From: Pictodentalium vernedei
Taxonomy: Eukaryota; Mollusca; Scaphopoda; Dentaliida; Dentaliidae
NCBI GenBank assembly: GCA_031216915.1
Contig: CM062296.1
Location: 65,316,148 to 65,380,147 of the forward strand
DNA: 64,000 bases
Direction of reading: 5' to 3'
Shown here: piece after piece, positions 42,006 through 53,552 of the stretch
Layout of the letters: every line of letters starts with the position of its first letter
Position numbering within the stretch: the stretch's first letter is position 1
Translations under genes and position numbers: made by a program
The notes under the pieces: generated by a model
Told to the model about the DNA's origin: nothing
The model's input: the letters and a program-made list of their open reading frames with translations, nothing else
Database searches by the model: none

Positions 42006-42610
42006 TCCCTCCCCCCCCACCCTCCACACACACACCCAACATAAACGTTTCAGTCACTTCTCCCTCATGTTAACCCATAGGGGAACATCAGGCAAGAAAT
42101 TTAAAATAACAAGGACAAATGGAAATCTTGCGATGGGCCTGGGGAAAGAGGGGTCACAATTCAACATTAGAGCAGGGGAGGGGGTCAAGACTCAAGATGC
42201 CAGCAGAGGCAGTGGCGTGGCAACCAGGGATTAGAAAATATTACCCTTCTAAAAACGAAAACATTCTGAGACAGACGATCGTCCCTGAGCACTATTGCCC
42301 GACGCCCGCTTTTTTTTTGCTCGACAAGCGACCATTGTCGCTAACAATGACACTTCAAGCTTGTGCGGCAGTCACGATCGTACAATATAATGTACTAACC
42401 AGCGTCGCCAGTGATGTTTAACAATAATGATATCCCAAACTTAGATTTATGGAAATGAGAAATGTTTTCGCTAAGTCCTCCGCGGGACATTTAAGCTTGA
42501 ACCCCAAACTAGCCCAATGCAGCTCTAGACACAGCAGAACATGCACTCCTTCTCTTTAGAAAGCTAACCAACCTTGTTCTCTTAATAAGAAAGTTTTTGG
42601 CGCATAAAAA
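42006..42610. repeat. Block duplicated at 46290-47545
   Basis: Shared phrases in order: GGGGAACATCA, AAGAAATTTAAAATAA, GGGGGTCAA, CATTCTGAG, GAGCACTAT, GACAAGCGACCAT, GTGTACTAACCAGCG(T/G)CG, then CATTTAAGCT, CATGCACTC and CTCTTAATAAGAA. At 42410 this copy reads straight through the point where the other copy carries a Helitron-like insertion. Confidence 0.75.
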
Positions 42611-42639
42611 CAACATGCTTGTTTCGATTTCGAGTATTC

Positions 42640-42940
42640 ATACACAGGAGTCTGCAACTTGACATACATGCATACAATATGGTATATACATATGCAATCG
42701 AGCGAAGCGAGGAAGGAGTGCAACGCACCCTCGACTGGTCATATCACATTCACGCCTTGCATTACGATTCAAATCAACTTACCACTTATTTTTCTCTTCA
42801 CACTTACTCACAAATGAGTTATTTATCTAACGGCTGAATGGTTGGATTCACAATTCTCGATTACATACTTTATTACACGATTTTTCTCTAACAAATGACG
42901 GACGGAATTCAAATCTGCCGCGATACCATATCACCCAACG
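42640..42940. repeat. Inverted repeat, left arm (partner 45090-45390)
   Basis: GCGAGGAAGGAGTGCAACGC, CACCCTCGACTGGTCATATC, CCTTGCATTACGATTCAAAT and CGGCTGAATGGTTGGATTCA all reappear in reverse complement at 45190-45330. The arms of about 300 bp are separated by about 2.15 kb. Possibly the ends of one long-TIR transposon of about 2.75 kb, but no transposase was found inside. Confidence 0.7.
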
Positions 42941-45089
42941 TGAAAACGATTGTAAACTTTCGAATAAGTCGGAATTGGAAAGGGGCCGAAGAGAACTTTA
43001 AAACTGATTTATGCATTTGTTGAAATTGCCGCGTTTGATTTGGCATCAATTTACAGTGTTAAAATAAAAATGGTTTATCATTATCGGCACTACAATTAAT
43101 GTAAGCATATAAATATGGGACTTGTTCTCTGTGCCCAGATCAAATGTGGGGGAAAATGCCTAAACACGCAACATTTTCGCCCAAATCAGCCTCCACCTGA
43201 CCCAAGCCGGCCACCACAATTTTACCTAAACCGGCCGCCAACATTGTCGCCCAAACCGGCCTCCAACAAAGTTTCGCTCAATATGGCCTTCAAGTGATTT
43301 TTCCCATGAGAGTCAAGGGTACAATGTTCTTTCTCTCTCTCTGGATGGGGTGGGGATGCATCATTATCTCATTTTAGCATGGATTCTAAGCTCCATATTT
43401 TTGTGAATGACGCTGGCTGAATTGAGTTGTTTAATGAGAACATTTGGCGACTGAATGGTCATCTCATGATCCATTTCGGTGTACTACTTGCCAGAAATAA
43501 TTTTCAAACGCATACATTTTAACTCCGCCCCCCCCCCCCCCCCCCCATCCAGTTTGGAAAAAATCGTATTTTTCTGTCGGTTTCACATGTTTTCGGGAAA
43601 GTTTGGGTTGCCAAAAATAAGGAAAACTGTCCGATGAATTTGATTTTCGCAATGCAACTTTAGATTTTTATCACATAAACGTTTTCGACCAAATTCCGTC
43701 TGGCACCCCCCCCCCCCCAAAAAAAAAAAAAAAAAGTGACAGATTTCCTCTAATTACAATGTATGATAGGCAGCAGGCGGGTGGCACCAGAAATCCCCAG
43801 TGGGGTGTGGGGGGGGGGGGGGGGTGTTCGGGAATTAAATTCACCGACAGGGTTCAATTTCTCTGAGCGAGGAAATGGTGCTTTTCATAGACTTATTTGG
43901 AAAACTTCGACCCGGTGTAAGAAATTAAAAAATTAGCCTTTGAAAAGCGTTATTTCCTCACCCAAAGAAAGAGAATTATGGTAGTAGTAGAATCATTTAT
44001 TAAAGTGACATGTGCTACCATTACATTATTCCAGTGATACATCAAGATATTATAAGCACCCGACCCAAAGTGTCTATATGTCACACATAATAAAATATAA
44101 AATACATTCTGCTTGCCATAACCTCTCGAAATAAAGGCATTAATATTTTCCAAAATGTTGTCACTTGAGCAAGAAGAGTTTATCGCTACCCTTGTGAAAA
44201 TATTAACCAAGCTTGCAGTGAGAAGCCCTTCCCGACGAACTTACCAAATGTCCCTGATATGGCTAGGTCCCCAATTATAGAATCCCAGCTACGTTCTTGG
44301 TGTGTTGTGTTGTATTACAATTGTATGCACTTATTTAATTTTTTAATTTTCTATAAATAAATCACAATAAAATCACATCGTCTTGATTTTGTGAGTTTTT
44401 TGCGGGAAGGGGTGGAGGCATAACTTGACAAAAAAGTTATGCCTCAGTTGATTTGCACATGATAACCCGAAAAAATGGTTATGGAATAATGGAATAGCAG
44501 ACGACACAATGCTACAGGAGTTTGTACATTGTTAGTAATTTGGCCCCAAAATATCTATAGCTTATGTGTCTTTATAACAAAAGGTTCGGCACACCTGTTG
44601 TCATATCGTGGCATGAGCTATGATTTAGGTCCAAATTACAAAAAAATATCAACACAACAAAATATAGCTCATGAGACACTACTGGAAAAATGTGGTCGAT
44701 CTTTTTCCAATTAGGACCACAAGAGTCAGGAACTTGTCCTGTGGGCCATATAATATCCTCTAGAGGGTCTCATATATGGCCCACATGACAAGCTACAGAT
44801 TCCTGTTTTAGGACTCAAACTATGGGAGGTGTATTCGTTAATAAATGCAAATATTCCTTGAAAAACGTGAAAGGTAAACATATTTTCAGTTGCGTTCCGA
44901 AAAGTATCAATATTCTATAATTACTTACAGCAGCAGCAGAAGGTTAACGTCTTGCAAACTTGACATGCTGCAGTTCTCCGCGATTCATAAGAGCTAATGA
45001 ATACTTTATCGCTTCCCGCAGTAAACCCGTTTCGTTTCGCTTTGTTGATCCCGTTAAGTAAAACTGTCGACTGTTTACTTCAGTTTCCG
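42941..45089. other. Interior between the inverted repeats; no gene recognised
   Basis: Contains homopolymers (19 C at 43528-43546, 13 C then 17 A at 43706-43735, 16 G at 43809-43824). A triplicated (C/G)CC(A/C)AA(A/T)C(C/A)(G/A)(G/C)CC(G/T)CCA stretch lies at 43180-43270. A hairpin with CAGGAACTTGTC and GACAAGCTACAGATTCCTG arms lies at 44727-44804. Open frames are below 90 codons and without motifs. Confidence 0.5.
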
Positions 45090-45390
45090 CTAAGGGTGAC
45101 ATGATGTCGCGGCAGATTTGAATTCCGTAATTTGTTGGAGGAAAATCGTGTAATAAAGTATGTAATCGAGAACTGTGAATCCAACCATTCAGCCGTCAGA
45201 TAGATAAACCATTTGTGAGTAAGTGTGACGAGAAAAATAAGTGGTAAGTTGATTTGAATCGTAATGCAAGGCGTGAATGTGATATGACCAGTCGAGGGTG
45301 CGTTGCACTCCTCCCTCGCTTCGCTCGGTTGTGTATGTATATATCATATTGTATGCATGTATACCAAGTTACAGGCTCATGTGATTCAGA
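45090..45390. repeat. Inverted repeat, right arm
   Basis: Reverse-complement partner of 42640-42940. The 134-codon minus-strand frame crossing it (45196-45600) is not supported by the partner copy, so I do not call it a gene. Confidence 0.7.
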
Positions 45391-45589
45391 TAAAAGACAA
45401 TTCAACTGTACCTGATGGAATATCATACAGCAACGGTGTTCAAAAGTGTGAATTGTCATTTCAGAAGGAATGAAAGGGAAAAGTAAGGGAAATGCATTTT
45501 TAAATTTCATCCATTTTTCAAATGCGGTTTCTTTTGCTGAACTGGAACTTGCCACTTGCTCCACATTTATACTGTCACTGAACAATATC

Positions 45590-46677
45590 CTATGCTCCAA
45601 ATGGACTTATGACCTGAAATGTTTACAAACTGGTCATAAATACACCTTTCTATAAGTAAATGGTAACAAATGTCTACTAAAATTATTTTTTCAGCCCAAC
45701 TTTTTCAAAAAAATGAAAAATAGGCCTGAAAATCGGATATTTTGGGTTGCAGTTTACAAAAGTTTACAATTATTTTTTGTGCCAATTTTTTTTAAAACTT
45801 CAAAAACGGGTTTGAAATCAGACAGTTTGCCCTATAAGCTCGGCAGTATGAATTAGCAGAACACCAGTAAATGGACTCAATAATAGGAATGCAAATTATC
45901 ATTTTCATAAATGCAAAAGAAATTTTAATTTTGTCTACAATGAGTCCAAAATGGTCGCCAAGCGGGGCTCATTTTTGAAATCCTAGATCTCATAACAGAC
46001 AAGTGATAGGATAACATATGTTACAACACTGCACTCCATGATCTTAGTGGAATGGCATATATACTAAGCTGCTGGGTGAGCTACTGTCAGACTGTCCAAC
46101 GTACTAACTCCACACAAGCAGTTAGGATTGGTTGAAGACAGATGCACCATCGACGTACAGTATGCCCTAGTACACAGCGCCACCATGCCCCCACATGGGC
46201 AATCGGGATTAACTGCCTTGCCTAAGGACACAACTCAGTAGCCGCAGGTGAGATTCGATTTCCCCCAAAACAAATTCAGTCATCCCCCGCCCTCTTGTTA
46301 ACCCAAATGGGGAACATCAAGGAAGAAATTTAAAATAAAAAGGAAAAATGAAATCTCGCGATTGGGCATGGGACTGGGGACGGGGTTTCAATACTCAACA
46401 TTAGCACTGGGGGAGGGGGTCAACACTCAGGATGACAGCAGAAGCAGCGGCATGGGAACCAGGTGGTTAGAAGGTATTTAACCCATTAACCACCCCCCTC
46501 AAAAAAATTAGCTCTGACATTCTGAGGCTGACTGTCGCACCCGAGCACTATCGAAAGACGCCCGCTTGATTTTACTCATGACAAGCGACCATCGTCGCTA
46601 ACAACACTTCAACCTTGTGCAACTGTCATCAAGTCATGGTCGTACAATGTAGTGTTCTAACCAGCGGCGCCGGTAAT
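45590..46677. repeat. H core unit plus SINE remnant, duplicate of 41441-42410
   Basis: The H unit (45590-45985) is followed by ATCTCATAACAGACAAGTGA (as at 35196), then the decayed minus-strand SINE (46083-46268), then the block homologous to 42006-42410. The order of parts matches 41441-42410, with small gains and losses. Confidence 0.75.
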
Positions 46678-47355
46678 CTAATATATTAATGCGAATGTCT
46701 GTATCTATATCTCTCTATCTCTCTATCTATCTTTGTTCAGGGTGAACTCCTCCGTTTCTCGACTGATCGGTATCAAATTTTGTACACGGGGGTAATTCGT
46801 CCCTGCGAGTAACATGGGATGGGTGCCGTGCCCGTGCGGGTGACCTTAACCTTGAAATTAATGACCATGACCTTTTATTTCGAAAACGGATGGGCCGATC
46901 GGGCTAAAATTTCATATGTGCGGGTATATTGACCCATCGATCATTTTGACTTTATGGGGGTGCCCGTGCGGGGTGACGTTTACCTTGAAGTTGGTGACCT
47001 TGACCTTTTATTTCGAAAACGACTGGGCCGGTCGGGCTAAAATTTCATATGTGCGGGTATATTGACCCATCGATCATTTTGACTTTATCGGAGCGCCCGT
47101 GCGGGGTGACCTTTACTTTGAAGTTGGTGACCTTGACCTTTTATTTCGAAAACGGTTGGGCCGATCGGGCTAAAATTTCATATGCGCGGGTATATTGACC
47201 TATCGATCATTTTGACTTTATCGGGGTGCCTGTGCGGGGTGACCTTGACCTTGATGTCCTTGACCTTCTATTTCGAAAACGGCTGAGCCGATCATATCTG
47301 AGGGTATATTGATATAACCATCTTCTCCCGTGCAACGCCGGGTAACACCCGCCAG
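46678..47355. mobile_element. Helitron-like non-autonomous insertion with minisatellite
   Basis: The flanks (GCGCCGGTAA on the left, TTTAATAAGAATGATAT on the right) are continuous in the paralogue at about 42400-42430, so the insertion edges are well placed. The left edge is TCTAATATATTAATGCGAAT. The right edge is a short hairpin CGGGTAACACCCG followed by CCAGTA, similar to a Helitron's TC...hairpin...CTRR arrangement. The interior holds (TCTA)n and 3.4 units of a 133-bp tandem repeat. The Helitron label is tentative. Confidence 0.6.
46831..47290. repeat. 133-bp tandem repeat with TGACCTTGACC boxes
   Basis: Units start at 46831, 46963, 47096 and 47229 (CCCGTGCGGGGTGACC). Each holds TGACCTTGACCTT-like boxes, ATTTCGAAAACGG, GGGCTAAAATTTCATATG and CGGGTATATTGACCCATCGA. 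The unit differences are few. Confidence 0.9.
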
Positions 47356-47945
47356 TATTTAATAAGAATGATATTTCAGACTCAAATTTATGGTAATAAG
47401 AAAATAAAGAGTTTTGTTAAGCTCTCAGGGGGTGGGGCATTTAAGCTGGAATTCAAACCAGCCAGTGAAGATCCATGTTGGGCAGAGCATGCACTCGTTC
47501 ACTTTAAAAAAGCTAACAATCTTTTTCTCTTAATAAGAACGTTTTGGGGATTTTTTTAATAAATTTTAGTTATCCGAATTTGCATATGCACCGGCTATAA
47601 AAAAAATATATCACATATGTCGATGCAGAGTAATATAAACACAAATAAAACAATTTAAGGTTAAAGACAACACCAACATAATTCACACCCTTAGAAAAAT
47701 GCATCATTGTTAACAAGCACTACCATACAAAAACACGAGCACTATCCCCAATACCCAGGAGAATAAGGAAAAAAAACTAGCCCCACACGTAAAGAGTAAA
47801 ATCCTTAATTACAAGGAGACTACCACAGGAGAACCCATGGACAATGAAAACAAGCTCCCCATACATCATAAGATACCCAAATACCCACCAGAGTTGATGC
47901 AAACGAAAGAGAGAGAAGTTGATGTGAGGTGAGCTAAAAAGACAG
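47356..47945. other. End of duplicated block, then A-rich non-coding sequence
   Basis: 47365-47545 matches 42433-42600. The remainder is A-rich and without recognised features. Confidence 0.55.
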
Positions 47946-47950
47946 AACTA

Positions 47951-48195
47951 CAGTACAGTCGCCGTGGATTGGTCGTAATCCACGCGTGGGCAGTTATGTC
48001 CACGCATGTGTTTACCAGGTAGTAAAAATCATCATGAGCAAAATTTTAATTAATGAAGCACCGGGTTGTACCCGGTGCTTCATTAATTAATTTTTCATGA
48101 TTATTCCTGTAATTAGTGTTTGGAATCAAATATTATTGCGTCGGTGGAAATATTGCCCACGCGTGGAAAGTAACCAGTCCACGGCAACTGTACTG
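47951..48195. mobile_element. CAGTAC-type MITE (family D), copy 3
   Basis: The best-kept copy: TA, then CAGTACAGTCGCCGTGGA, and at the right CCACGGCAACTGTACTG, then TA (48196-48197). The inner arms are CCACGCGTGG-type, and the core hairpin is TTAATGAAGCACCGGG / CCCGGTGCTTCATTAA. The whole 245 bp folds back. Confidence 0.9.
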
Positions 48196-48229
48196 TAACT
48201 GGTCATGAAAAACACACAAGTCAGTTGTT

Positions 48230-48700
48230 TGGGGCAAATATGGTGAAAAAAGATCTCCAGGCAGACGCCTGAAATCAATCCAAATGCGAGAATGCAAACG
48301 ACTAAGAAAATAAGGGGTAACAGGAGTAGTGGTGTCACGGTTAAAGCGTACCTCATTAAACTTTCTCCAAATAGCAGACACTGCTTCAGTGACAAGAAGC
48401 AGTAGTAAAAGGATCACAACTGGATGAGAGGACAAAAAACAAAATAGTAGCTTCACTTGGCAAAACAACAGACTTTGCGAGACCTGTGGTCCAGCGGAAA
48501 TCCAGATCCCATAAAGGCTGAACCAAAGGGCTGCTACAAAGTTAGTGACGATAAGCCTCCGTAGCGGTAGGAAGACCACAAAACTAACACTTATCAAGCA
48601 AGACCAGAGAGACTCAATCGATCAAGACGGGAAGAAGTTCATGAAGAGTTTTCCAAAAACGGACATGCCAGAAAGGGTTAATAAAGGAATGAGGAAGATG
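48230..48700 (-). pseudogene. LINE C-terminal fragment (zinc-knuckle region)
   Basis: Minus strand, several frames. FINPFWHVRFWKTLHELLPV (about 48670), DRLSLSGLA, then FCGLPTATEAYRH...LCSSPLVQPLW (about 48530) resemble the Cys/His 'zf-RVT' end of LINE ORF2 proteins (C--CG---E---H-L--C-----LW). VTEAVSAIWRKFNEVRF (about 48370) resembles the following 'a--aiW--rN---F' segment. The first Cys and one other zinc position are damaged, and stops and shifts break it. The 154-codon frame usually seen here is one part of this relic. The MITE at 47951 adjoins its 3' side. Confidence 0.55.
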
Positions 48701-48784
48701 ACGCCAAGCAAGAGAAGAATCGGCAGAACGATTCTTAACCATTACCCGATGGGTAGCAGAGTACATAGAAACCATTTAAGAATT

Positions 48785-48893
48785 AATGCAATTTTTATAA
48801 TCTTTATTGGAGTATGAACGTGTGGGAATGGGTACAAATTATGTACCCATCCCCACACTTTCATACTCCAATAAAGATTATAAAAATTGCATT
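48785..48893. repeat. 109-bp near-perfect palindrome
   Basis: AATGCAATTTTTATAATCTT (48785) mirrors AAGATTATAAAAATTGCATT (48874-48893), continuing through TATTGGAGTATGAA and GGGTACA/TGTACCC. It has about three mismatches and a very short turn. A foldback insertion of unknown family. Confidence 0.9.
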
Positions 48894-49328
48894 CACTTCT
48901 TATAATTACATTCCGTAACTGTTTAAACTACTTTTTACCAAACAACAAAGCAGAAAGACGAAATAAAACATGTACGAACGAACGAGGCGAAAAACCACCC
49001 TCACACAAAAGACAAGGCGAACAACTCTGAGTTGAACACCGGTTTTCGGCATTGACCCAAATTTGTCAAATTGCCGTCTTTCGCAACGAAACTTGAAATG
49101 TTCAAAACAATTTATTTAACATATCAGTAAACTATAATCACTGATCACTGCGAGAGGTGCTAAAAGTTATAAACCCATCCAAACACCGCCCCAATTACAT
49201 TCTGTCAACTGAGCTCTACCGTAAATGCGGGTCAAAGTTCAACCAAATGTATTCATTGGAAAATGAATTACATTTTGGTCATGACATTTTCATCCAGGCA
49301 AAGAAATAGCAAAACGGACAAGGGGCTC
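48894..49328. other. No gene recognised
   Basis: Nothing visible beyond short ORFs. Confidence 0.55.
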
Positions 49329-49621
49329 ACACGAACTGTGCGCTTATCTAGGCTTAATTGCGCGTAGGAATTGCGCGCAATTGCCGTATTGAATGACATT
49401 CAAAGCACGGCAGGTTCTCCTGGTTTCTCATAGCAAACACATGCAATGTTTCTGCCAATGGACCTCCGGGTTACCTGAAGGTCCATTGGCTGAAACATTG
49501 CTTATGCACAGGTCATATGTACAGAATTTGATAGCCTTACTTGGGCCATAACGCGCACATTAACGCGCATATCAACGTGCTATTTCTGCGCATTCCATGA
49601 CAGGACTTCTAGTTTTAACTG
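49329..49621. mobile_element. CAGTTAAAACTAG-type MITE (family B), copy 4, left end missing
   Basis: The right end ACTTCTAGTTTTAACTG is followed by TA. The centre CCAATGGACCTCCGGGTTACC is present with one changed arm base. The left copy of the terminal repeat is absent and the element begins at CACGAACTGTGCGCTTATC. Confidence 0.85.
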
Positions 49622-50629
49622 TAATACGATACACTTTTATTATATGGAAACTGAAGAACTGCATTATTACTGTCATGACACCTGTTTGAGTTTCTTGAAA
49701 CTATGCGATTGTTTTTCGATAAATATTCGCGATATCGTCGGTCATGAAACCCATCTTCAATAATATTATTCGGACAGTGTTGCCCTTTACCAAATACCAT
49801 CCTGTCGCTGCATTGTAAAGCGTTTTGAATGCATAGCTTTAACTTTGTACTTGGATACCTCAAGTATATTTGGCCACGAGTTGTTCTCCGGAAATAGTAT
49901 TTTATTATCAGTTCTAGTATGAATACGGTAGAAGACGTCCAGGAACCATTGTGACCTATCGACAACTCTATGAGTTGAATGCTTTTATTCTTCATGTGTA
50001 TTTGTGTATATTCTATAAATATCAGTGGTGGGAATTTCAAAGTAAACACATTTCCCTTACTTATATAGCACCTTAATATCATTATAATATTGCACACATA
50101 GTATTCAGGTGATAATATAGAGTTCCATTGATTGAAATGGTTTGAAATTCTATTGCATTATTGGATTATTATTTCGGTTTGATGTCCAAAGCATAACCAG
50201 TGAGCCACCACGTTCTCAATTTGGTGATTAACATCTCTGGTGTGACTCACCCGATTGGACAATCACTTCATTCCACACATTTGTGTTGTTTTGTATTTTT
50301 TATTCCAGTTTTTTGAAATCGGAAATTTATTTATTTTTCTTTTTAAATTTCTTATTCAGGAACTCATTTTTGTGTGTATCATGTGACCTGAGTTTCAGCT
50401 GCACTTCAACCCATTTTCTGAAAGGTTGTTTACATCTGGATTCTGTGGTCTGTCAACTAATTTTTTTTTGTCTGAACAATGTTTGGTTAAGGTGTTATAT
50501 AAGTAAGGTGAATTTGTTAACTTTAAATTTCCCACCTTTGATATTCCATAAATTCAAATTTGTATATTTTTAGTTTTTAGCACCTTAACATAATTATTAT
50601 ATTACATTAGTAGTATTCAGGTGATACTA
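49622..50629. repeat. Segment with paired direct and inverted repeats
   Basis: GCACCTTAATAT...GTATTCAGGTGATAATA (50066-50118) recurs in direct orientation at 50578-50628. TGGGAATTTCAAAGTAAAC to CTTACTTATATAGCACC (50030-50073) recurs inverted at 50484-50536. The block between may be an inserted element or the product of an inverted duplication. The 160-codon minus frame (49622-50097) is probably spurious. Confidence 0.55.
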
Positions 50630-52967
50630 CAGTTAAAACTAGAAGTCCTGTCATGAAATGCGCACAAATAGCACGTCGATCTGCGCGTTAATCTACGCGT
50701 TATGACCATAGTGTGGCACCAGACGTTCTCCAGTAGGCAGCCCAAATGTTCTTCTGGCGCCTTGGGAAATGACTGCAATCTCTTTGTTTATTTGGCGCAC
50801 TTATACTGAGGAAATCGAACTGTTCACTTCGAAATTAGATACTTTCGACTATCCTGCTTTGCAGAGACCTGAATAACTCGTCAAATCACGGCAAAAAGCA
50901 ACATAAGTATGTTCCCATGTATGGAAAACCCAATGCACAACCAGTTGTGGGGATATATAATCCAGCTGTACGAAATATATTCTGTCCGCCACCAGCTTCA
51001 CAAACTCCAGTCAGTATGCGCAGTGGTGATGCACAACGGATTCCCGATGCTCCGATCCAGCCAATCAAGCAGTTACTACATTCAATCTTTACACACCCAC
51101 ATACAAGACCTTCTAAAGCTTTTGGAAATTTTTATCGCTTCAACCAACCGAATCCACCCACGTATATGTTTTCCAATGGCCACAAGTTTATGAATGGCTC
51201 CGTGCATTTGATACCTGCCTTAGTGCTGACGTCTATAATTAGACCACAGCTTCACATGCCACCCAGTCCGCCTCCGTTGTTCTATCTGATAAACGCTCCT
51301 ACACTTTAAATAACCATTTCCATTATGCATCTGCTGAAAACGTGACAGATGCTCCTCATTGTACAGTGTAGTGATTGAGAATGTGCATAACCTGAACAAT
51401 CTGCCGAGAAAGTGAATTGCTACAATCTTCATTAATTGTAATATGTACATACTTAAATCATCGTTAACTGGAGGTGAGAGCTTTAGGTTGACGGTGGTTT
51501 CTTATCAAACAATCATTCAAATTGATTTTTCATCAGTGAAAATTGGAGGTTACAGCTTTAGATTTTCACTGCTTTCATATGAAAGAGATTTTCTGGTTTC
51601 TTAAAGAAAAACTACTCTGTGTGATGTACAGCAGCACCTAGTCAGTTCACCATTCAGATATGTATGAATATCTACAAAAGTGTTCCAGTACATGGGCACA
51701 AAAAAGTATCTTCTTTTATCAATAGAAGTCTCTTCTTTTATCTGTATATGTTCCTAAACCTCACAATGCACGTTTTGTTTATGTTTTCACATGCAATACT
51801 GCAAATATTTTATCACCGCTATTCTTGCTGCTCATAAGAGTATCCATGCAGCTCGAATTTGATTAGTTGCATAGGCATGCTTAAGATTCGCGTTTTATGT
51901 ACGAGCACACTGCAACTTAACGATTTTGGTGGCTGTCTTGGGAAGTCTCAAAATCCGTGTATTTTTGCAAATTGAACGTTACTGTTGGAAGAATGGGGAT
52001 CAAAGAGATAATCTTTGAAAAGCATATTGTACAGATTTCAACATGCTGGTAATTCAATTTGCAACAACGAGTACATACATTTTAATTCTAATTATCCAAA
52101 TGTAAAAATGGAAATAGACTTTTAAGTCTCTTAACAATTTTAAGTATTCGGCCAAAACCTTCAAGACACTTCTCTCAAAAACTCAACATTTATTTACAAG
52201 TTGAAAAACAACACCATTGTGTCCAGCTTCCGCATTTTTCAGAGTTTACAAAATAAACAAAATTTGTAATGACTGATTTTAGAATTGCTTCAAGTACATT
52301 TGTACATATTTCCATCAGTAGAGATTGGAGGGTATAGCTTTAGATCACCACTGAACTTATACCCTTTCACAATATCAGAATAAAAATGTTTCTCATTAAA
52401 TGCAGCAAGTGGTGATTGGTTTTTTTTGCCAAAGATGATTTTATTACATTGCGAATTTTATTCTGATATGTGCTGGACACAAATGCTGGTATTAGATTAC
52501 ACTTAACTGTTATTTCTTTTAAAACCCTCCTTTTTATTCTACAAAACGGGGAGGAATGTGGTACCAGACGTTCTCCAGTAGGCAGCCCCAATGTTCTCCA
52601 GGCGCCTTGGGAAATGACTTCAATCTCTTTGTTTATTTGGTGCACTTATACTGAGGAATTCGAACTGTTCACTTCGAAATTCGATACTTTCGACTAACTT
52701 GCTTTGCAGAGACCTGAATCTTCAGTGTAAATGACATTATAATGTAGGAAAATCACTACAATAGTAAGGCTATCAAATTCTGTACATGTGGCATGTGCGC
52801 ATGCAGGGTTTCAGCCAATGGACCTCCAGGTATCCCGGAGGTCCATTGGCAGAAACATTGCCTGTGTTTGCTATGAGTAACCAGGAGAACCTGCCATGCT
52901 TTGGATCCCAGTCGATATGGCAATTGCGCGCAATTCCTACGCCCAATTAAGCCCAAATATGCGCACT
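50630..52967. mobile_element. CAGTTAAAACTAG-type MITE (family B), copy 5, split by an LTR element
   Basis: The left half is 50630-50711 (CAGTTAAAACTAGAAGTCC to TATGACCATAG). The right half resumes at 52765 with TAAGGCTATCAAATTCTG and runs through the central palindrome to about 52967. The right terminal repeat is missing. Copy 2 shows the uninterrupted join GACCATAGTAAGGC. Confidence 0.85.
50712..52760. mobile_element. Short non-autonomous LTR element
   Basis: It is flanked by ATAG on both sides (50708-50711 and 52761-52764). The left end TGTGGCACCAGACGTTCTCC is repeated at 52557 as TGTGGTACCAGACGTTCTCC, and the right end is CACTACA, giving the TG...CA form of LTRs. The repeat runs about 163 bp at the left (to GAGACCTGAAT, 50874) and 204 bp at the right; the last 40 bp differ between them. 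A purine-rich tract (AAAACGGGGAGGAA) stands just before the right LTR, as a polypurine tract should. The 2.05-kb interior has no reverse transcriptase; a proline-rich 130-codon frame (50917-51309) is of unknown worth. GGAGG(T/G)(T/A)ACAGCTTTAGAT-like phrases recur at about 51470, 51545 and 52326. Confidence 0.75.
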
Positions 52968-53340
52968 AACTTGCTGGTATTTTGATTGTTCGACTGTGCT
53001 TTGTTGAGAGTGAATACTGCTGTTCTTAGCTGTTGTTGCTATTTGTTGCTACTACTGTTGGCTGCTGCTGTTTTTGGCTCCTGATACCGCTAGCTGCTGT
53101 TACTGATAGCTGAACATAAATTCTCTATTATTGCATGTTGCTCTACAGCGTTTGCTTACATTTTAGCATCCCAAGTTTGATTACTAAAACGCAAATTGTT
53201 TTTTCAACCAGATTTTATGATTTTTTTCCTTTTCAGCTGTATTAAGATGTACCATAGATTTCAAGGTATATTTTTCTCTTCTAAAAGTTGAAATTATTTT
53301 AGACTTGCAGAAACATTTTGAGAATTTGTTTGTTTACAGG
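52968..53340. other. CTG/TTG-rich non-coding stretch
   Basis: Imperfect GCTGTTGTTGCT-like repeats at about 53020-53110. No gene seen. Confidence 0.6.
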
Positions 53341-53344
53341 TTAA

Positions 53345-53552
53345 CCATTTACCTAACACGAAGAGCAGACGACATTTGCAAATAAAATTCTTGAGGCACT
53401 AATATTTTTGATTTTTGAGTCAAAAACATAGCTTATGACTCCTCATTGGAGCTATGTTTTTGTGACAAAAAAATGAAAAAGTAATAAAAATTGAATGGTG
53501 AATTTTGTGAATAGCTGTGGTTTTATTTTGGCCGTTACGTGGGGTAAAGAGT
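53345..53552. mobile_element. Decayed TTAA-type MITE (family A, subtype 1)
   Basis: TTAA at 53341 is followed by CCATTTACCTAACACG. The right end reads GGCCGTTACGTGGGGTAAAG. Part of the central palindrome is deleted, leaving ATAGCTTATGACTCCTC...GAGCTATG. Confidence 0.75.

Noticed and set aside
45196..45600. 134-codon minus-strand ORF
   Set aside because: It overlaps the inverted repeat arm, and the partner arm does not preserve it.
49615..50097. 160-codon minus-strand ORF
   Set aside because: It overlaps the MITE end and a duplicated non-coding segment; no motif; the duplicate at 50.5 kb does not keep the frame.
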